Shown piece after piece: positions 58,435 through 64,000 of a stretch of DNA of 64,000 nucleotides (position 1 is the stretch's first letter; every line of letters begins with the position of its first letter). Made by a program: the position numbers and the translations under genes. The notes beneath the pieces are model-generated. The model worked only from the letters and a program-made list of their open reading frames with translations. It made no database searches and was not told the DNA's origin. The DNA is from Cristatella mucedo (lineage: Eukaryota > Bryozoa > Phylactolaemata > Cristatellidae): the NCBI GenBank assembly GCA_009760855.2, contig WPIO01000177.1:1-64000 (forward strand), in the 5' to 3' direction.

Positions 58435-59151
58435 GTGGCTACGAGCAGCAATTTTTGTTGATCCCTGGCAACCCGCGAAGGCTTCGTCTCGTTTGGTGAG
58501 GAACGACGGGCGCTCGGCGATTACCTGAATGTGTTCGATAAGTACGTGCTAGCTCAGGACTTTCTGTAGATCGCCATAAAGCCGTATTTCTGAGTTCTAT
58601 CGGAGCTTAGGCATAGGCGCTGCTGCGTAGCCTTATATCACAGGCTGTACCTTCGGATAGGAGCCTGTTGGAACTCACGAACGCACTTCCGGACCATCTT
58701 ACGTCCGCTCCGCTCGAAATAGCCGAGTTCCACTGTCGTCATCAACGACCAGGTGAAACAGCGAGAGACTTTTTAGCCGCCTTGTGTCTCCTATCTCGGC
58801 ATTGCGGATACGACCCATTCTTGCCGACAGCTCTGCGAAACCATCTGGTATGCGGCCTTTCGTGCAGCGCTGCTCAGCAAAGGCTATTGATTATTTGTTA
58901 AAAGTCTGACACTGGAGATAGCGTTAGACATTACGACAGCAGCATACCAGTCGCAAAAAGAGGTCGCAACGATGGAAAAGGGCTCCGGGTATTCGGCTGC
59001 CGAACCTTTGCCCGTCGATAGGGTGAGCGAACCGCACTGTAAGCGAATCGCCCGCGAATCGTCTTGCGGCTAAACGCAGCCCGAATGTTGAAGACGCCCT
59101 CATTACCGCAGCGTATGCCACGTCTGCGGGATACAAAGTCATATCCAAAGA

Positions 59152-59850
59152 GTGTGCAGAAGTAAAGATCAGCAGCTGATGCGAGCGGCAGGAAATGCGA
59201 CCGCCAGAGAAACAAATTCAAACAACAACTACGAAGGACGTCGGAAAAGTGTCGTTTTCGACGTCGTTTTCAGTCAATCTGCGAGAAGTGCGACCCGCAA
59301 ACTGTGCAAATACGGGTCCGCGTTGAAGGAGCACCCGTTCACATGGAATTTGACACAGGATCGAGCATTTCTACGCTATCCTTGCATGAGTATTAACGTG
59401 TCTGTCCTACGGCGGTATGGCGCTACTGCGGAGATATCTCCTGTCGGCGTAATTCATCCTCAGGCTGAATACCAAGGAAAGAAAGTCCAAGCTCGACTTT
59501 TCGTCCTTGCCGAAACCGACGTGCCGCTGTTCGGCAGACAATGGATGGCGGCTTTCGATCTCGACATCGGCAGGATTCAGTCTCTGCGAATTTATTGACA
59601 GAGCACCGAGACTTTGACGCTCTTCTACAGCAGCCTGACGATCTCTTCCACCAGACGCCGGGTAATTTCAGCAGTGTCAAGGCCAAGGTCAAGTTGCATG
59701 TTCGAGAAAATGCTGTACCTGTGCATGTTAAATATCGAACTGTGCCATTTGCATTATGCGAGACAGTGGAGGCTGAGCTAAACAAAGTGCTCTCTCGTGG
59801 GGCCATTTCGCGGGTCGAGCAGAGCGAATGAGCGACTCCAGTAATGCCAG
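59152..59850 (+). pseudogene. Gypsy B protease and RT start
   Basis: Two overlapping frames: 59,152-59,598 with FVLAETDVPLFGRQWMAAFD (the LGxxW-like protease end), and 59,541-59,831 with VPVHVKYRTVPFAL and EAELNKVLSRGAISRVEQSE (start of the RT). Interrupted by stops. Confidence 0.75.
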
Positions 59851-61091
59851 TCATTAAGCCCGCCGGCTCGATCCGCCTCTGCGGTGACTAGACAGCGACG
59901 CTGAATTCTCAGCTAATGATTGATTAATTTCCAATGCGACTTACAGAAAAAATTAAATGGCGGGACCTTATCTTCAAAGCTGGACCTATCGCATGTATTT
60001 ACGCAGATTGAACTTGAGAAAGCGTCCTGAGATTTTGTGACTATTACTACGCACAAGGGTTTGTTAAAATACAACCGCTTACCATTTGGTGTTTCCTCCT
60101 CTGCCGCTATTCATCAAAGGGCTGTGGATCATTTGCTGTCTTGACTGCCTGTCGCATTGTGCTACAAGGATGACACTTTTATGAAAGGAAAGGACCGAAC
60201 TTCCCACATACATAATCTTGCTTGAATGTTGGCTAAACTGCAAAATGCTGGCCTCCGCGTGTAAGCAGAGAGAAGTGTGCCTTCTTAAAACCGTCCATTG
60301 TATACCTAAGGCATCAAATAGAGAAGAACCGCATACATCCCACAGAGAACAAAGTGGCGGCCATAAAAAAGAGCCAGGCTACTTACGGACGTCAGTGGCC
60401 GCCCGTCATTTATAGAGAGATGGTGCACATGTTATTACCCAACCTCACACAGGTCTTGCACCCCTTATACGAATTGCTTCAAAAGCAAAGCATGTGGTTA
60501 TGGACTGTTCTCTGCCAACAGGTTTTCACAAAATTTAAGTAGACGATTAGCTCTGAAAGCGTACTGGCAGCATAAACCTTAATGAAATGCTCGTGCTAGC
60601 TTACGAGGCGTCATCTTATGGCCTGGGGGCTGTTTTATCTCATCGACTATCCGACGGACAGGAGAGACCCAGAGAAAAACTATTCACGAATTGAGGTCTT
60701 GTCACTAATTTTTGGGGTTACGCATTGTCATCTATATTTTTATGGGCGGAAGTTCCTGCTGGTCACCGCCCACTAATTACTATTATCAGCCGGACGACAG
60801 GCATTCTGCCTATTCCTGCCATGCATATGCAGTGTTGGGCTGCGGTGTTGGGCTGCGTACACATATAGCATCGAGTGCAGGCAGTCAGAAGATCATGCTA
60901 ACACTGATGCTATGTCGCCACTACCAAGGCCAGTTAAGGAAGACCCGTGTCCAGAGATCACTTTGTTCCACGTTGACCATGTTGCTATGCTTCCTGTGAC
61001 TAAGCAGGCAGCAATCAGCAGCCACCCAACAGTATCCGCTGCTAATGACACAGCGATGAATGGATGGCCGGCCTGAAATCCTTCATCGGCC

Positions 61092-61980
61092 ATGACCTCA
61101 TATTACAACTGCAGACAGGAGCTGGAAATACATGACGGGTGTCTGCTTCGGGGCATGATACTAGCCATATCCACTTCCCTCAGTGGCCAGTTCTTGCATG
61201 AGCTTCACGACGGCCATCTCGGCATAATGAAAATTAAAACGACTGCTAGAAACTACGTCTGGTGGCCGGACATAGATAGTGGTATAAAAAAAATTACTGC
61301 TGTAGATGCCCTTATTGCAACCAAGTGAGGCAACGCCAGCAACTTTACTTAAGTGGAGTGACCCAGCAGAACCGTGGCAACGTATTCACATTGATTTTGC
61401 CGGGCCACTTGGCAATCGCTATTTCCTAATATTGGTAGATGCCTTCTCGAAGTATTCCGCATGAGGGAAGCAACGTCTGGCACCACAATATTAACGTTAC
61501 GGATACTCTTTGCCCGATTGGGTCTACCCAGGGTAATTGTGTCTGACAACGGACGGCAGTTCACTTCTCATGATTTTTCTAGTTTCCTACAGGCTAACGG
61601 CATCCGGCACTTCCTCTCGGCACCTTATCAACCATAGGGCAATAGACTAGCTGAGCGCTTTGTACAAACCATCAAGCAGGCAAATGATGCAGCTGCAGTG
61701 CAGGCGATCCGCAGCGGTGCATCGACCATCGTTCCTGCTAAAGTACAGCTCCTCCGAGATTGCCACGACCGGGTCCACCCCATCGCAGTTACTTCTGGGC
61801 CGAAACTTGAGCACATGCCTCGACCTGCATCGTCCGGCCACTGAAGGTGCTGCCACGCCTTCATCTCCAACTAGGCCTCACAGATATGCGAATGGAGACC
61901 TGGTGTGGTACAGGGATTATCGTAACGGGACAACAATTTTGTCTCCGGGAACCATAAAGGCAGCCAAGGACTAGATGATG
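61092..61980 (+). pseudogene. Gypsy B integrase
   Basis: LHELHDGHLGIMKIKTTARN (HHCC finger half), YVWWPDIDSGIKK, then in shifted frames a LPRVIVSDNGRQFTSHDFSS core and NRLAERFVQTIKQA (the Glu of the DDE triad). C-terminal RYANGDLVWYRDYRNG resembles the GPY/F-type end. Several frameshifts. Confidence 0.75.
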
Positions 61981-62480
61981 TATTGGATAGAGCCATTAGA
62001 TGCTGCTCACTGCGTGATTCGTCACCAAAACCAGCTCCGCCGGTAAGATTTATTGCCATACTCTGACCAGGTGACTCGGAAGGTGTGAGCAGAGCCCGAG
62101 AGGAGGAAGACCTGCTACTAATTATATAAGCAATGCTAGTGCTAGTAATAATGCTTCAGCTGTGGCAGAAGCTGCTGACATAATTAGCTAAGGCCCTACT
62201 GTAGCTGCTGAGAGTACCATGGCGTGTACTGACCCGCAGCTACAACTCAATACCGCTGACACTAATGGTGTTATTGCAGGCCCATCGACAGAGAGCCTCC
62301 GCGACACATTTGGATGCATCGAAAAGTGGAAATGAAGTCGTCTCGGACAGCGATGCCGCCGACTCAGTCCGACATGCACTACATACATCGACCCGTATAA
62401 ACCAAAGACGCCGTCCAACCTACATACGGTACTTTGTAACGCGAGACCGGCGCTTTATCGGCCACTGCTGGGAAGAGGGA

Positions 62481-62665
62481 TATTGGGTCCGCTTGGCTTG
62501 TACAGCTACCCACCGCCCTCTTCCGGCCGAGAACACCGGATCCATTAGCAGCATCTGCTTCTTAGCCAGTGTGGTGGTCATGCGGCCCGGCTACGCGTTT
62601 GTTTAATAAACGGCACCTCCCTGAGCCGTCTTGATCTGTGTGCGACTACCAGCACAAATTTAACA
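62481..62665 (+). repeat. Gypsy B right LTR
   Basis: Same family as above, with the AATAAACGGCACCTCC poly(A) region intact. Confidence 0.8.
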
Positions 62666-63510
62666 CGTTCCATCTCTCGATTACCTCGGACATCATGTAT
62701 CCTCGGAAGGCTGCAACAGCTAATGTACGGTGCCTGGAAACCCTTGGCCTTTTTCTCTCTCACACTCTCCCGTGGAATCTTGCTACTCGACTTTCGACCG
62801 AGAGGTTCTTGCTATATATACTCTGTGATGCTACATTTCCGCTACTCTGTGGAAGGCCGCGCTTTCTTGGTGCTTACCGACCATCGCCCAATCGTATACG
62901 CCATCGTTTCATCCTCCGACCGCTTCACACTTCGACAGCAGCCGTTATTTCTCTTCCACCTCGAAGTTTACCATGGACATTCGCTACTTGAAGGATACTT
63001 AGAACTGCTTCGCCGACCCACTTTCATGAGATATCGCTGCTTTCGATATGGATGACCGTGCTGTCGATTACAGCTTCCGAGGAGGAGCCTGAAATCCTCG
63101 CTTCACCAACTACTTCCCGACACCTTCAACCGGTCCCAATACCGATGTCGCAGGTAACCATTTTACGCCACCACTCTACCGGCCACGATCGCCCATACGT
63201 GTCTGCAGCCTTCCGTCGACAAATCTTTGACAAGCGCCAGATCAAATCACGGTTTGCATGGCCTACTATGAATTTAGACGTTTGCTCTTGTTCCCGAACC
63301 CCAAAGGTAGCCCGGCACACTTCGACGCCAGTCGGGCAGTTTCCCACCCCATCGCGACGATTCAGTTCATGTTGTTCACGTTGACCTCGTCGGGTCGAAA
63401 CTCATTCCGATGGTGCCACATATTTACTTACGGTTGTCGACCGTTTCACAGGCTGACTGAAAGCGTTTCTTCTGTCCGACATTTCCGAATCCGCCATCGC
63501 ACAAGCCGTA
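62666..63510 (+). mobile_element. Gypsy element A, right part: RT end, RNase H, integrase
   Basis: Frames read VPSLDYLGHHVSSEG (RT end, continuing the frame broken at 58,253), LHFRYSVEGRAFLVLTDHRP (RNase H), KSRFAWPTMNLDV, PKVARHTSTPVGQFPTPSRR and TYLLTVVDRFTG (integrase). Decayed by stops. Confidence 0.85.
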
Positions 63511-64000
63511 TCGCATGGCCCGAATCCGCCGAGTCGTTCGAAAAATACGTCGAGTGCTTTGACATATGCACGATGGTAAACAAAATTCCGGGCGAGAATC
63601 GGAAGAAAATTTTCATTTACTGCCTGAGCGCTAAAACATATGGGCAGATCATTAGAGCTTTTTCCCCTAGACTCTTCGTGGCCGGTTACCGAGCCAACCA
63701 AGCCATACGACGCTATGGTAACCTTCGATCGAGTAATGGAAATTTTGATAGGATACCTCTCGCTGGCGCCGCTAGAAATCGCCGAGGCAAATAAATTTCA
63801 GTGTCGATGTCAACAGCCAGGAGAGTCAAAACGCGATTTTGTGTCGCAGCTAAGGGCGATTGCTGCGAACTGTAACTTTGGCTGGTTCGAAAGGAACGCC
63901 TTATGGAACCAGGTGGTTTACGGGCTGACGCAACTTGCCTCAGGCTGCTATGTCAGGGAGGTTTGACGCTTGACAAAGCTATTAACGTTGCAACCGCCAC
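63511..64000 (+). mobile_element. Gypsy element C, gag fragment, runs off the window
   Basis: Frames read ESFEKYVECFDICTMVNKIP, KKIFIYCLSAKTYGQ, then APLEIAEANKFQCRCQQPGE, SKRDFVSQLRAIAANCNFGW and at the edge LDKAINVATA: gypsy gag, frameshifted. The same gag family appears in element B. Its left LTR was not identified at the junction with A. Confidence 0.7.

Larger units (their letters stand above)
58254..62665 (+). mobile_element. Gypsy element B, complete but decayed, inserted in element A
   Basis: It has LTRs of about 181 and 185 bp (58,254-58,434 and 62,481-62,665), starting TGTTGGG and ending TTAACA or close variants. In between: gag (58.5-58.9 kb; LELTNALPDHL, HQRPGETARDFLAALCLLSR), protease region (59.3-59.6 kb; LFGRQWMAAFDLDIG), RT (59.6-60.2 kb; VEAELNKVLSRGAISRVEQS), RNase H traces (60.6-60.75 kb), integrase (61.1-61.7 kb; FLHELHDGHLGIMKIKTTAR, WWPDID, IVSDNGRQFTSHDF). 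Many stops and frameshifts. The flanking A reading frame resumes on both sides. Confidence 0.85.

Overview
The window is a piece of an invertebrate animal nuclear genome. The evidence is a host gene split by well-formed GT-AG introns (cystathionine beta-synthase, minus strand, 32.8-52.0 kb), an intronless GT31 glycosyltransferase (13.5-14.7 kb), tRNA-derived SINEs, CR1/L2-like LINEs, a hAT transposon, several LTR retrotransposons, and many microsatellites. Nothing in it fixes the phylum.

Positions 1 to about 9,930 are AT-rich, compactly coding, and unlike the rest. They are the end of an integrated virus-like DNA element of the Maverick/Polinton-adintovirus type. From left to right it holds a decayed core protein with an adenovirus pX-like stretch, three phage-like fibre genes on the plus strand, six small minus-strand genes (three of them built from one shared module), and a long protein-primed family B DNA polymerase. 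The polymerase has a zinc-binding endonuclease VII-like insert. Almost every gene starts a few bases after a TATATA-type box, usually in the form TATAGAAATG. The element ends at a 119-bp palindrome where base composition changes to host type. Several frames are broken, so it looks like an old or imperfectly sequenced endogenous copy. The capsid, ATPase, protease and integrase genes expected of this group must lie to the left of the window, if they exist.

From 9.9 to 32.8 kb the sequence is mostly repeats around the GT31 gene: LINE 3' ends, SINEs, a long CA microsatellite, a MITE-like inverted repeat, a decayed hAT transposase (minus strand, 22.5-25 kb), an array of short palindromic units, a solo LTR, and a nearly intact 4.7-kb LTR retrotransposon (26,356-31,040). 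That retrotransposon has paired LTRs, a 5-bp target duplication and recognisable gag, protease, RT, RNase H and integrase.

From 32.8 to 52.0 kb lies the CBS gene. Ten exons with compatible phases can be placed, from the start of the PLP fold to the stop codon. The stretch that should carry the catalytic lysine and the following PLP-binding segment (roughly 110 residues) is not in the intron where it belongs. The large introns hold LINE remnants, two SINE families, a 510-bp direct repeat and a minisatellite.

From 52 to 64 kb there is an AT-rich island with virus-like decayed reading frames, a LINE RT fragment, a SINE, and then a nested stack of gypsy elements. One gypsy (B, with its own LTRs, 58,254-62,665) sits inside the RT gene of another (A), and the gag of a third (C) runs off the right edge.
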